64,000 bases of DNA from DATFVB01 sp963714035 (GCA_963714035.1 OY970224.1:1612001-1676000); one strand, 5' to 3'; counted from the first letter of the stretch, positions 1-7,985 are shown. The notes: generated by a model from the letters alone, not told the origin. Numbers and translations are program-made.

Positions 1-564
1 GTCTACACGCCGAAACACAAGGTCAGCGAGAGTTTCGGCGGACGCAATTCTTTCCAAGAACGTTTGACATGCGTTCTTAACGTCCACCAAGAAAGCGTCG
101 GCATCGAGGCGCAGCGAGGGTAGCGGGTCGTTCAGGTGGAGCTGAATTATTCCACATTGCTCGCCGATTGCCTGGCGAAAATAAAATATTCTCCGCGCCT
201 GGCGCTCGCGATTGCGCCTGGATTCCGCCGTCCAGCTATGAATCATGCCGCACCTAGCACCGTAGAGATCGGCGGCAGTGCAGACAAGTGACGAACCCGG
301 AAGAAGACAGTCTTTGACCCACCGAATGAAATCATCCCCGGAAGCATCCTGATGTTCCGGTACACGGTAGAGCCAAGCCATGGCCTCGATCGCGGAAAAC
401 GCGAGGATGAGCCCGCTCTCGATCAGGCCGTCGCTGAAACAGTGATCGATGGCTTCAAATGCCTCAGCTACACGCAGGCGGAGGCGCTCCCCTGGCGGAA
501 CTGGGAATCTCGGAACGTTGAAGTCGGTTCCAAGAGTGATCGGACTGCCGTTCGGTTCAGGCAT
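1..564 (-). CDS. Cassette gene: HEPN-like protein, 3' end beyond window
   Basis: The frame is open for 188 codons from ATG 562-564 down to base 1, so the C-terminus is missing. The function is not known. The middle of the protein is helical, and residues 104-109 read RCGMIH, an R-x4-H motif like the catalytic motif of HEPN-domain ribonucleases. It is clearly homologous to the cassette gene at 17116-17673, which shares the LIL-x-(Y/F)-(A/S)-(G/A)-I segment, the (L/D)-LY-(S/G)-ARCG-(I/M)-(L/I)-H block and the following basic stretch. HEPN proteins often act in toxin-antitoxin and antiphage systems. Here that is inference only, and no partner antitoxin is visible. The start lies 5 bp from the attC. 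Confidence 0.8.
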   Translation of the reverse strand, partial: MPEPNGSPITLGTDFNVPRFPVPPGERLRLRVAEAFEAIDHCFSDGLIESGLILAFSAIEAMAWLYRVPEHQDASGDDFIRWVKDCLLPGSSLVCTAADLYGARCGMIHSWTAESRRNRERQARRIFYFRQAIGEQCGIIQLHLNDPLPSLRLDADAFLVDVKNACQTFLERIASAETLADLVFRRVD

Positions 565-568
565 CGGT

Positions 569-635
569 GCCTGACGACCCGGCTTCGGCGGCGGCGCGCG
601 AACGGCGCGCCTCCCGCTGAAGACCGATGTTCGGC
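569..635 (-). repeat. attC site, 67 bp
   Basis: Cores are GCCTGAC (569-575) and GTTCGGC (629-635). This is the most divergent arm sequence in the array, and the TTG codon found in most other sites is CTT here. The NIGLQR-type reading frame is still open. Confidence 0.88.
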
Positions 636-639
636 CCCT

Positions 640-1026
640 TCACTTCGAATCTCCGGAGCAGCGATATGCCTTGCCGCTGACGGACGGTCCCCAGCCACCT
701 GCAAGGTTATTCCAGACCACGTGGGTTGCGTGTTTCTGCGCGGCTTGTTCGAGAGCCTGATTCTTCGCGTTCTCGATTCCGGTCGACGCGGCCAAGCCGC
801 CCCACCCAGACGTGCCATAGACCTCACCGACGTAGGTACATCCGCTCACGGTTGAGGGATCAGCCTCGACGATCCGAGCAGCCGCAGCGGATCGACTCGT
901 CGCACAGGCGTTTAAAGCCGCAACGAGGCATCCCCAGAGGGTTATCGCAATAAACCGCCTGGCTGAGAGCGGGCCGAACGACCCGGCTTCAGCGGCGGCA
1001 AGCCGCAGGCGCGCCGTCCGCTGCAA
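640..1026 (-). CDS. Cassette gene: DUF4156-like lipoprotein
   Basis: The protein carries a lipoprotein signal (RR, a hydrophobic core, then a Cys in ALNAC) followed by about 80 residues. The pattern C-x-YVGEV near the front and a NAKNQALEQAA helix resemble DUF4156 envelope lipoproteins. No ATG, GTG or TTG exists between the recombination core (973-979) and the signal peptide. The nearest in-frame candidate is TTG 1024-1026 inside the attC, and it is used here only as a working start. The gene lies just downstream (minus strand) of the IS-interrupted attC, so its supply of upstream transcription is also altered. Fold assignment moderate, start uncertain. Confidence 0.6.
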   Translation of the reverse strand: MQRTARLRLAAAEAGSFGPLSARRFIAITLWGCLVAALNACATSRSAAAARIVEADPSTVSGCTYVGEVYGTSGWGGLAASTGIENAKNQALEQAAQKHATHVVWNNLAGGWGPSVSGKAYRCSGDSK

Positions 1027-2455
1027 TGATGAGATGGACTCCTCCCGTCGATTCGGCATCATGGTGCCAACGAATGCGGAGTCATTTTGCAGCTCCATTC
1101 GAAAGGAGGAATCCGTGGAGAATCCTACAACCGTCGCGGTGGACCTGGCAAAGTCGGTTTTCGAGATCGCCGTTTCCAAAGAGCCCGGGCGCGTGTGCCA
1201 GAGACGAAGGCTCACGCGCAGCCAGATGATTCCCTTCTTCTCCAACCACCCTTGCGCCACGGTCCTGATGGAGGCCTGCGGCTCGGCCCATTACTGGGCC
1301 AGGCAGATCGAGGGCTTCGGGCACGACGTCGCGCTTCTTCCTCCTCATCACGTCCGACGCTACCGCCTCGGCAACAAGACCGACCGCGCCGATGCCGACG
1401 CGCTCCTGGAAGCCGGCCGCAACAAGCAGATCCTCCCCGTGCCGGTCAAGACCGTCGGCCAGCATGTTTTGACGGCTCTCCACGCTTCGCGTTCGGCCTG
1501 GATGACCACCCGCACGGGAAGGTTGAACATCCTGCGCGGCATCCTGCGCGAGCTCGGCTTGACGATCCCCGCGGGTCCCCGCCGTGTCCTTCCGGCCGTG
1601 TCCGACGCCCTCGCGGACGAGAATGTGCCCGAAGAGCTTCATCCCGTGCTTCTGGCTTTCTGCGATGAGATCCGAAAGCTCGAGGAAAATATCCGCCTCG
1701 CCGATCGCCGGCTCGCTGCCCTGTCCAAAGAAATCCCCGCAGCCAAAAGTCTCCAATCCATCCCCGGCATCGGCCTTCTGACTTCGACCGCTCTGCTCGG
1801 CTTTGTCGGCTCGGCCTCCCGCTTCCGATCGAGCCGGCGTTTCGCCTCGTTCCTCGGCCTGGTCCCGAAAGAATTCTCCAGCGGGAACAACCGCCATCTG
1901 GGCGCGATCACCAAACGCGGCGACTCCTACCTCCGCACCCTACTGATCCACGGAGGACGCGCCGTGCTCCTGTCCGCCAGACGCTCAAAGACCCCGGATC
2001 GACTCCAATCCTGGGCCCTCCAGGTCGAGAAACGCCGAGGCCACAACCGTACCGCCACCGCCCTGGCCAACAAGCTCGCACGCATCGCCTGGGCCGTATG
2101 GTCAAAGCAAACGGTCTACGAACCCCGAACCCTGAGCCCCTGCAATTAGGAAAGGATCCACCCCGCCTGTGAACGCGCAGCATTCGGAATTGATGATGGC
2201 TTCGGTCGGACCGACACGGGGACAAGCCGACAACATCGGTGGCTCTCAGAAGCCGCTGTCAATGATTGGCTCCCCGTGTGCGGCTCCCATCATGGCCCGG
2301 AGCGCTAATGCGCCTCCACTAAGAGGCCGTAGATACGATCGCTGTCTGACCCTCCCCGTCCCGATTCGATCCCTCGCGCGCCGTCACTCACGAACCCTGA
2401 TTACCGCCCGGCCCAGAGCCCCGGATCTTTTCTGCTTGTGGGACGAGTCCAGATA
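1027..2455 (+). mobile_element. IS110-family element, IS1111-attC-like, copy 1
   Basis: About 1429 bp. Subterminal inverted repeats are TGGACTCCTCCC (1035-1046) and GGGACGAGTCCA (2440-2451), with one mismatch, and each sits a few bases inside the ends as is typical of the IS1111 subgroup. No target duplication is apparent. The element contains one transposase gene, and 2150-2455 after it is non-coding. It is inserted within an attC, in the same place and orientation as the copy at 13801-15227. The copies differ by two single-base indels and scattered substitutions. Exact ends are uncertain by 1-2 bp. Confidence 0.9.
1115..2149 (+). CDS. IS110/IS1111 family transposase
   Basis: A 344-aa DEDD transposase. 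The N-terminal RuvC-like part shows VAVDLAKSVF (Asp10), LMEACGSAHYWAR (Glu53) and TDRADADALLEA (Asp90/93). The C-terminal part holds the SIPGIGLLTSTALLG and FLGLVPKE motifs of the transposase_20 domain. The start is GTG 1115, chosen because GAAAGGAGG lies 4-5 bases upstream and because the same start holds in copy 2, where an indel breaks any longer frame. Length matches the IS110 family (about 340 aa). The gene is complete and looks functional. It is transcribed against the cassettes. Confidence 0.95.
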   Translation: MENPTTVAVDLAKSVFEIAVSKEPGRVCQRRRLTRSQMIPFFSNHPCATVLMEACGSAHYWARQIEGFGHDVALLPPHHVRRYRLGNKTDRADADALLEAGRNKQILPVPVKTVGQHVLTALHASRSAWMTTRTGRLNILRGILRELGLTIPAGPRRVLPAVSDALADENVPEELHPVLLAFCDEIRKLEENIRLADRRLAALSKEIPAAKSLQSIPGIGLLTSTALLGFVGSASRFRSSRRFASFLGLVPKEFSSGNNRHLGAITKRGDSYLRTLLIHGGRAVLLSARRSKTPDRLQSWALQVEKRRGHNRTATALANKLARIAWAVWSKQTVYEPRTLSPCN

Positions 2456-2518
2456 CGATGTTGGGCGCGACCCAGCGTACGCGGTTCTGCGACGAACGCG
2501 ACGCCTGAGGCATTCTTG

Positions 2519-2962
2519 TCAGCCCCTCGTTTGAAAAAGGCATTTTATGACTGCGCGACGAGGATACGCCGGGTCGTAGAGCGCTTCGACATCATCACCA
2601 GGCCTTATCGCGAGAACGCGCTTCCAACCCATGGCGTACATGCGCGTGCGAATGCGTTGGCCTTCGTGCTCAAAATCGAAATTGAGTGTGGTAGGACCAC
2701 GTTGGTAACCTCCCGATGCCACCATTCCGACATGTGCAGGGGCAGTGCGGCCCAACCGGAACAGGCGGATAATCCGATGTAGCCGCCAAGCCGGAACCAA
2801 CGACAGCAATACTGTCGCGGTAATCAGGAACGTGAACCCATGGGCTACTATGAATCTGTACTTGGGGATCAGAAGGGGAAGAACCCACAAAGTTACGATA
2901 AACACGACAACCATGCACGTCGGATAATCGGTCAGAATCACTCTACGAACGCTGGCTCTCAT
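2519..2962 (-). CDS. Cassette gene: DUF3592-like membrane protein
   Basis: 147 aa. Two hydrophobic segments (about residues 17-35 and 41-60) precede a soluble beta-rich part ending ALYDPAYPRRAVIK. This resembles DUF3592-type proteins (two TM helices, extracellular beta domain, motif D-x-LYDP). It probably sits in the cytoplasmic membrane with an unknown role. The ATG at 2960-2962 overlaps, as ATGA, the stop of the frame read out of the attC, so translation from the attC frame could be coupled to it. Confidence 0.75.
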   Translation of the reverse strand: MRASVRRVILTDYPTCMVVVFIVTLWVLPLLIPKYRFIVAHGFTFLITATVLLSLVPAWRLHRIIRLFRLGRTAPAHVGMVASGGYQRGPTTLNFDFEHEGQRIRTRMYAMGWKRVLAIRPGDDVEALYDPAYPRRAVIKCLFQTRG

Positions 2963-2967
2963 ACCGC

Positions 2968-3031
2968 GTCCAACGACCCGGCTTCAGCGGCAAGCCCGCA
3001 GGGCGCAGTCCGCTGCAAGCCGATGTTATGC
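2968..3031 (-). repeat. attC site, 64 bp
   Basis: Cores GTCCAAC (2968-2974), a perfect RYYYAAC, and GTTATGC (3025-3031). Short-arm variant. On the minus strand the GTTATGC core supplies the TAA stop of the next cassette gene. Confidence 0.9.
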
Positions 3032-3478
3032 CCGCGCGCCATCACTAACACTCTGGGTCCATCGGAAATACTCAACGACGTTGGCTTTACGATAGAAGTA
3101 CCACCAGCTGATACCAAGGCCAATCATGGAGGTGAGACCGAAGAAGTAGGTGCCGGAGGCAAACCCGGATGCTAATGAGTTCAGCAATGAGAAGACACCG
3201 CCCACGACCCAGTACGCAAGTACAAGCCCCCTCGACCATGGTTTCTGGCCCTTAAAACCGTAACCAATTGCGAAAAGGAGGCCACCGCTTACAGCGACCT
3301 GCACGACCCAGGCCGATACAGACCACTCACCAAATGGCGATTTGGCTAGTCGTGACGTGTCACCGCAACCAGCTGACGTTCCGAGGGCAGCTAGAAGAAC
3401 GACGGCACCCAACACGATCGCAGGCCACTTAGCTATCTTGATCAGAAGCGGTTCTGTCACAACGCTCGCCGTGGGCAT
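3026..3478 (-). CDS. Cassette gene: membrane protein of unknown function
   Basis: 150 aa with about four hydrophobic segments: near residues 15-36 (ending in a Cys-containing ALGTSAGC), 56-74, 83-102 and 108-127. I recognise no family. The ATG (3476-3478) lies inside the upstream recombination core GCATAAC, so start codon and crossover coincide. The stop TAA (3026-3028) lies in the downstream core. The whole gene is therefore packed exactly between two crossover points. Confidence 0.75.
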   Translation of the reverse strand: MPTASVVTEPLLIKIAKWPAIVLGAVVLLAALGTSAGCGDTSRLAKSPFGEWSVSAWVVQVAVSGGLLFAIGYGFKGQKPWSRGLVLAYWVVGGVFSLLNSLASGFASGTYFFGLTSMIGLGISWWYFYRKANVVEYFRWTQSVSDGARA

Positions 3479-3541
3479 AACGACCCGGCTTCAGCGGCGG
3501 CAAGCCGCAGGCGCGCCGCCCGCTGCAAGCCGATGTTATGC
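3475..3541 (-). repeat. attC site, 67 bp
   Basis: Cores GCATAAC (3475-3481) and GTTATGC (3535-3541), fully inverted. The left core gives an ATG to the cassette at 3026-3478, and the right core gives a TAA stop to the cassette at 3536-4063. Confidence 0.92.
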
Positions 3542-4063
3542 AACCCCGCCTCCGCTCTTTGCTATCGGGAATTGTTTCGGGAAGAGTGCGCGTGCGTCAA
3601 GGCCGAGAAATTCGTACCGGACGTCCCAGAACACGAGACTGAGCAGGATGGCCTCCGATTGGATTGTGACTTCATGCATTCTCAGACCGAGCTTCCTGGA
3701 CCACTCCCGTGCGTCTTTTCCGTTTGCATGGTACTTAAGACCGCCGTTCGAGTACCGCACACCCCACACGTACCCGTCTGGATCGGGTTTTTCTGGGTAG
3801 TCTGGACCGGAATAAACGAAGTCATCTGGCAAGGATGTCACGAACACTTCGGGTCGGACCTTCGAAACGCATGATGCCTCTACGCAGCCGACGAATTGAT
3901 ACCGATGAACGTCGGTCCACGGGTGCTGACGGCCACCGACGATCACATCGTAATCCCGCATATAGTCCGTAAAACCGTGGCGAAGTATCGCCGCATCAAA
4001 GAACGACTCTCGCTCGAGAAGCGCTTCGACGGCATTCACGCGGTCGCTCTCCTCAGGTTGCAT
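3536..4063 (-). CDS. Cassette gene: YxiG-like protein
   Basis: 175 aa, soluble. The opening FFDAAILRHGFTDYMRDYDV, the central YQFVGCVEA and the (W/Y)-G-V-R-YSNGGL region, and the closing LVFWDVRYEFLG resemble the YxiG-like family found beside polymorphic-toxin and immunity genes in other bacteria. A role as an immunity-type or orphan accessory protein is inference. The ATG (4061-4063) is supplied by the recombination core and the TAA by the next core. Confidence 0.72.
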   Translation of the reverse strand: MQPEESDRVNAVEALLERESFFDAAILRHGFTDYMRDYDVIVGGRQHPWTDVHRYQFVGCVEASCVSKVRPEVFVTSLPDDFVYSGPDYPEKPDPDGYVWGVRYSNGGLKYHANGKDAREWSRKLGLRMHEVTIQSEAILLSLVFWDVRYEFLGLDARALFPKQFPIAKSGGGVA

Positions 4064-4126
4064 AACGACGCGGCTTCAGCGGCGGCAAGCCCGCAGGGCG
4101 CAGTCCGCTGCAAGCCGATGTTCGGG
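4060..4126 (-). repeat. attC site, 67 bp
   Basis: Cores GCATAAC (4060-4066) and GTTCGGG (4120-4126). It has a long arm on one side and the GCAAGCCC arm type on the other, a mixed variant. Confidence 0.9.
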
Positions 4127-4132
4127 GTGCAC

Positions 4133-4855
4133 CTATTCATGGCTGCACCGATATGCGGCGGCGAGGATCATTTCGTGGCCAGATACCTTCACGGCTAGAG
4201 CATCCGCGCCCACGACCGCTGCAATGAATCCTGCGAATCCCCTACGTTCGGTCTCGTTCGCAAAGAACTTCCCAGGACCGACCGAGCCCCAGACATGAAG
4301 CATTTCAACTTCCCTACAGCCTTGGAGCTCGCTTGAATCGACATCGATCGCGGAAACCGGTTGCGCAGGTTGGTCCGCTTCGGCGTCCGTTTCGAGACAG
4401 GCGATCGCGCCAGAATGGTTCTCGCCCGGTTGCGTTTCACTGAACAGCTCGTTTGCCTCGACGAGGCGATCTTCCACGGTCAAGATCAATGCAGCGAGAA
4501 CGTCTCGACTTCTCCTCCGATCGAGATCGTCTGCAAAATTGCTTGGCTCGTCGAGTTCCTCGGCTAGGACCCGCGCGTCTCGAGCAGCTTCAGCCGCTGC
4601 CCACATGAAGGCGGATTCCTGAGGTGTCCTCACGAGTGAACGCGTTCGCGCCAACTCTTTTAGAACGCCGGCCGAGAGATTCTCAATTTGACTGCTTGAA
4701 GCGTTAGGGTTCTGAAATCCTTCCCGCAACGTGATCACCGCATGGTACGCGTCGCGGAAGCCGTCGCGGTTGACCCCACCTGTCTGCAAAGCGGATGCGC
4801 TGCTGGACGGGATCAGCGTCGCCAAGAGCCCCAGAATGGCCACCGCCGGCAGCAC
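4133..4855 (-). CDS. Cassette gene: exported protein of unknown function
   Basis: 240 aa. A hydrophobic N-terminus (residues 1-22, LPAVAILGLLATLI) is followed by a helical region, then a C-terminal domain with several Cys (ACLETD, GCREVE, YRCSHE). I recognise no family. The start is GTG 4853-4855, the first usable codon. Unlike its neighbours it is not in the attC-encoded frame, which stops at a TAG just after the core. The lack of basic residues before the hydrophobic stretch makes the start uncertain. Confidence 0.65.
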   Translation of the reverse strand: MLPAVAILGLLATLIPSSSASALQTGGVNRDGFRDAYHAVITLREGFQNPNASSSQIENLSAGVLKELARTRSLVRTPQESAFMWAAAEAARDARVLAEELDEPSNFADDLDRRRSRDVLAALILTVEDRLVEANELFSETQPGENHSGAIACLETDAEADQPAQPVSAIDVDSSELQGCREVEMLHVWGSVGPGKFFANETERRGFAGFIAAVVGADALAVKVSGHEMILAAAYRCSHE

Positions 4856-4866
4856 GACTATCGACC

Positions 4867-4933
4867 CCCGAACGACCCGGCTTCAGCGGCGGCGCGCGGG
4901 CGGCGCGACGTCAGCTGCAAGCCGATGTTCGGC
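4867..4933 (-). repeat. attC site, 67 bp
   Basis: Cores CCCGAAC (4867-4873) and GTTCGGC (4927-4933). Arms diverge in the centre (GGCGCGCGGGCGGCGCGACG), but symmetry and length are kept. Confidence 0.88.
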
Positions 4934-4948
4934 GACCCTAGTGGCCCT

Positions 4949-5584
4949 TTAATGCACGACGAAGTCTTCACGCCTGTTCACCTTGTGGCTGAACCATCTC
5001 AGCTTTGGGTCATGAACATTGATATCGCGGAGGTCGCGCGCGCTGATCGCGGTGAAGTGAAACCCATGTTCGGCCCGTTCGCTACCTGAGGGGTACATGT
5101 CGATGCAGTCAGGATAGCTGTACCCGAACTTGAAAGGACCGACTCTGACGGCGGCGTCACCAGTAGAGAACGCGAGCCGGCCGACGCCCATTACCGGACC
5201 CTCCGAGGCGGCGCCGCTCGATCGGCGAGCGTTCGCTGCCCCAAAGTCGCCACTGCCATCACCTTGGAAGATCGAGTCGTACTGCGCCGATCCGGTATGC
5301 GCCGTCTCGCCTGCCGTGATGCTTCTCAATGCCACTGCGCCGTACTGGTCGCCCTTTCGCACGAGGATGACCGTGCCGACGGGGCCACAAATCTGCGATT
5401 CCGCGACTGTCACTCGTAAGCCGGGCGGCGCCGAATTCTGCTGTGCACCCACGTTAGTCGAGGCCAGACCCGCGAGGACAAACACGACAGCGAATGACCC
5501 ACTGATTACCACGGCGCGTTTCCTCGGCTCGCCGAACGAGCCGGCTTCAGCGGCGGCAAGCCGCAGGCGCGCCGTCCGCTGCAA
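4949..5584 (-). CDS. Cassette gene: secreted protein of unknown function
   Basis: After the attC-encoded stretch comes a signal peptide (RKR, then hydrophobic VVISGSFAVVFVLAG, cleavage near NVGAQ), followed by about 180 residues that I do not recognise. They include CGPVGTVILVRKGDQYG and a C-terminal HGFHFTAISARDL. The basic n-region has no start codon before it. The frame is open through the attC at 5531-5597, where TTG 5582-5584 is the working start. GTG inside the signal peptide is an alternative, but it would lose the basic residues. Confidence 0.6.
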   Translation of the reverse strand: MQRTARLRLAAAEAGSFGEPRKRAVVISGSFAVVFVLAGLASTNVGAQQNSAPPGLRVTVAESQICGPVGTVILVRKGDQYGAVALRSITAGETAHTGSAQYDSIFQGDGSGDFGAANARRSSGAASEGPVMGVGRLAFSTGDAAVRVGPFKFGYSYPDCIDMYPSGSERAEHGFHFTAISARDLRDINVHDPKLRWFSHKVNRREDFVVH

Positions 5585-5597
5585 GCCAATGTTCGGG
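5531..5597 (-). repeat. attC site, 67 bp (duplicated-cassette variant)
   Basis: Cores GCCGAAC (5531-5537) and GTTCGGG (5591-5597). It carries the rare GCCAATG arm (in place of GCCGATG), shared only with the attC at 11403-11469, which belongs to the second copy of the same cassette. Confidence 0.92.
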
Positions 5598-5607
5598 CGC
5601 AGCACTC

Positions 5608-6156
5608 TCACGCCCAATCCTCGGCCATCCCGATCTCGATGACAACGGCGTTTCGCAGTTGGACCCATACGAAGGAATCAAATACGAAGGGCGCGAAGTT
5701 CAGGGTCGTGATGCCGTTCTTGGTCTCCGCGGAGCGTGGTTTTCCGAGAATGTGCTCGAGAGCGACCCGCGACATGCCGACGTGAAGGCCAGGGGACACG
5801 GTCCATCGGGCGTCCGTAACCTTGATCCTCCAGACGTGAAACTCAGTCGCCGCGGGTATGGAGGGTGGATGGCCCTCCGGTTTGCAAAGCTCGACCGTGA
5901 GACCTGGGTATGCCAAATCAAAAGTGTCGCCCATGCCCATTTCGGAATCGTGGCCGGCCTCGGTTCGTAAGGGCTTGCCGAGAGCGGTGAGCGCGGGCGG
6001 CCCTAGCGTTCCCAGTTTGACTCCGCGGACGGAAAGATCGAGATGCTCTCCCGCGAAAGCGGTCGCCCCAGCGAAGATCACGGCCACGACCAGAATTCTG
6101 CGCCCGAACGACCCGGCTTCAGCGGCGGCAAGCCCGCAGGGCGCAGTCCGCTGCAA
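5608..6156 (-). CDS. Cassette gene: secreted BamE-like protein, copy 1
   Basis: A signal peptide (RRILVVAVIFAGATAFA) begins directly after the recombination core and has no start codon of its own. The working start is TTG 6154-6156 in the attC. The mature part contains LHVGMSRVALEHILGKP, which resembles the GMS-x-(A/E)-x-(V/L)-x-x-(L/I)-LG-x-P signature of SmpA/OmlA (BamE)-like domains, then a beta-rich end. A periplasmic or envelope role is inferred. From the first post-core codon onward the protein is identical to the cassette at 11480-12025. Confidence 0.68.
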   Translation of the reverse strand: MQRTAPCGLAAAEAGSFGRRILVVAVIFAGATAFAGEHLDLSVRGVKLGTLGPPALTALGKPLRTEAGHDSEMGMGDTFDLAYPGLTVELCKPEGHPPSIPAATEFHVWRIKVTDARWTVSPGLHVGMSRVALEHILGKPRSAETKNGITTLNFAPFVFDSFVWVQLRNAVVIEIGMAEDWA

Positions 6157-6169
6157 GCCGATGTTCGGC
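6103..6169 (-). repeat. attC site, 67 bp
   Basis: Cores CCCGAAC (6103-6109) and GTTCGGC (6163-6169). It belongs to the cassette at 6198-7046. Its arm type differs from the site at the same relative place beside cassette copy 2, as expected if only the cassette was duplicated. Confidence 0.9.
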
Positions 6170-6197
6170 CGTGCCGGGGTCTCGGTGAACTGCGCTC

Positions 6198-7046
6198 TCA
6201 TTTTGGGGGGACCAACCATGTTTCGACCAGCTTACCGTTCACCGGTGCGACTTCGGCCACAGCGTGGCGCATACCGACGTAGTAGCAATGGCCGACCGCG
6301 ACCACGGACGTTGGATCCATAGACGAGAGGTCCATCGAGATCAGTTTCTCAGCGGTGCCGTTTAAGTACCGGATGAGCCCAGTCGACGTGACGACGATTA
6401 GGGACCCGTCGCCGAGGCCGGCAAAAGCGTATGCGGGACCGTCCAGTCCAACTCGCCCGCACTCCTCCCAGCGGCCGTGATCGGTTCTTTGTAGAAGATC
6501 CAACGAGCCGTGTTGATATGACTCGTCCCAATGGGTGATGGCGACCCACTGGCCATGCGTTTGACAGAACCCGATGACATCGCCGTTGAACAGGCGCTGC
6601 TTCGGCTCGCCATTCCAGGCGTACCACCACGCAGCTCCTCCCCATTCGCCGCCGTCGCTACCAACGAGATACCCATCCTCAACCGGGGTCACGGTAAAAG
6701 AACCAATCATCAAGCGAAAATCAACATTTTGTGGCACCAGAAATCCCGGTAAGGAGCCCCAGTCGTTTTGATGCGAAAACCGTGTCACCACGAGATCATC
6801 AGTGGCTAACGCCACCTGCCATATCTCTTCTTCATCTCGCGCATTCGCAGCATTGAAACGATCGACCGGATTGGTCGGCGGCTTCACGCGGGACCACGTT
6901 GCGACCGCCGCAGGTTGCGCAAGGCTTTCCCCGCTCAAGAAAGCTGGCGACGGGCAGACTAGAACGATCAAGAGGATCACGCCAATTGCACGGCCGAACG
7001 GCCTGGCTTCAGCGGCGGCAAGCCGCAGGCGCGCCGTCCGCTGCAA
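6198..7046 (-). CDS. Cassette gene: secreted propeller-like protein
   Basis: About 250 residues follow a signal-like hydrophobic stretch (AIGVILLIVLVCPSP). Repeating segments with Trp/Gly and short strands (EEIWQVAL, GGAAWWYAWNG, GQWVAITHWD, HGRWEECGRVG, DGSLIVVT) suggest a small beta-propeller, though I cannot assign a family. The frame is continuous with the attC at 6993-7059. TTG 7044-7046 is the working start, with GTG 6978-6980 possible but giving no basic n-region. Confidence 0.6.
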   Translation of the reverse strand: MQRTARLRLAAAEARPFGRAIGVILLIVLVCPSPAFLSGESLAQPAAVATWSRVKPPTNPVDRFNAANARDEEEIWQVALATDDLVVTRFSHQNDWGSLPGFLVPQNVDFRLMIGSFTVTPVEDGYLVGSDGGEWGGAAWWYAWNGEPKQRLFNGDVIGFCQTHGQWVAITHWDESYQHGSLDLLQRTDHGRWEECGRVGLDGPAYAFAGLGDGSLIVVTSTGLIRYLNGTAEKLISMDLSSMDPTSVVAVGHCYYVGMRHAVAEVAPVNGKLVETWLVPPK

Positions 7047-7059
7047 GCCGATGTTCGGC
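6993..7059 (-). repeat. attC site, 67 bp
   Basis: Cores GCCGAAC (6993-6999) and GTTCGGC (7053-7059). Standard long-arm variant with a GGCCTGGC arm (one change from GACCCGGC). Confidence 0.92.
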
Positions 7060-7089
7060 GGCTCAGGGAGATGGAAGTGAGCGGTTAGG

Positions 7090-7536
7090 CTAGCCATCCC
7101 GCTTCTGGAACATCGAGCGCGTCGCCAGATACGCCCCGCCTGCGCCAATTGCGGCGCACGGAATTACCAGAGGTGCGTACTCAGCCAAAGCCTGTTCTCG
7201 GGAGACGATGCCGAGCAGCCGTATGCTTACGACAATCGCGCCGCCGTAGATGCTGAAGATGACAAACGTCGCCAGCGTAGCTCTCTTTAATGTCGATCGC
7301 GGTGCAGGCTTATCGAACGGTGCTCGCGCCCAATAAATCAGGATACCCATTACGAAACTGACCCATACCAATAGCATCCACGGAAGCACGAGGCGTCGGA
7401 TGGGCATTGCAAGGGCGAGGCCGACCAGTGCGAGAACAGCGAGAAAGAAGGCGCCTCCGGACATTGTCATCATAAAGACGAATCGGCCAAACGAGATAGG
7501 GCGAATCGTGGAGCTCGATCTTTCGTTAGCTGCCAT
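7090..7536 (-). CDS. Cassette gene: four-TM membrane protein
   Basis: 148 aa with four hydrophobic segments. The ATG (7534-7536) is supported by AGGAGT about 7 bases upstream, so this cassette has its own translation signal. It looks like a distant relative of the cassette protein at 10588-11034: same length, same four-helix pattern, a basic stretch between helices 2 and 3, and a YAPLVIP/YFAPGILP-type motif before helix 4. Function unknown. Confidence 0.82.
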   Translation of the reverse strand: MAANERSSSTIRPISFGRFVFMMTMSGGAFFLAVLALVGLALAMPIRRLVLPWMLLVWVSFVMGILIYWARAPFDKPAPRSTLKRATLATFVIFSIYGGAIVVSIRLLGIVSREQALAEYAPLVIPCAAIGAGGAYLATRSMFQKRDG

Positions 7537-7567
7537 GCTGACTCCTGACACGGACTGACCCCAGCCC

Positions 7568-7634
7568 GCCGAACGACCCGGCTTCAGCGGCGGCAAGCCG
7601 CAGGCGCGCCGTCCGTTGAAAGCCGATGTTAGCC
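7568..7634 (-). repeat. attC site, 67 bp
   Basis: Cores GCCGAAC (7568-7574) and GTTAGCC (7628-7634). The GTTAGCC core gives the TAA stop for the cassette at 7629-7985. Confidence 0.91.
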
Positions 7635-7985
7635 CGCGGCATTTTGGCGCTCGTAAAGAGAGGTTAGGTCTGTCTTGAAGGCCGGATGCGCGACCCTTGA
7701 AAACCAACTGTCGAACGCCGGAAAGCCCGGGAGGTTCTCGGGCAGGCTTGCGACGAAGGCTTCCCACCCTTCAAGCTCTTCATACACTTCGACCCATTTG
7801 CCGTCCGCCAAGCCGAGCGAGAGGCAGATCAGATCCGTGGTCAGGAGGTCACGCTTGTACGCCTCAGCCCGGACTACGCTCGACCAGGGCCAGGTGACGG
7901 CGGCACCACGATCATCGACAACGCTGAAGCCGCTTCCATCGTGGACGAGCGCTTTTCCCCGAGGGCGGCGCTTAAGCATCGACAT
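7629..7985 (-). CDS. Cassette gene: small soluble protein
   Basis: 118 aa without signal or TM segment. The N-terminal half reads like a small beta domain (GKALVHDGSGFSVVDDRG, then WSSVVRAEAYKRDLLTTDL). The second half is helical (EGWEAFVASLPENLPGF). I have the impression of a widespread family of small proteins with an AYK-x-DL-x-T-x-D-x-I motif but cannot name it. Own ATG at 7983-7985; the TAA comes from the attC core. Confidence 0.75.
   Translation of the reverse strand: MSMLKRRPRGKALVHDGSGFSVVDDRGAAVTWPWSSVVRAEAYKRDLLTTDLICLSLGLADGKWVEVYEELEGWEAFVASLPENLPGFPAFDSWFSRVAHPAFKTDLTSLYERQNAAG

Larger units (their letters stand above)
973..2466 (-). repeat. attC site split by insertion sequence copy 1
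   Basis: The left part, 973-1026, runs from core GCCGAAC through the arm ending GCTGCAA. The right part, 2456-2466, is CGATG plus core GTTGGGC. The 1.43-kb IS sits between them, so folding of the attC hairpin, and hence recombination, should be lost. The second split site (13750-15239) is broken at the same point. Confidence 0.9.
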
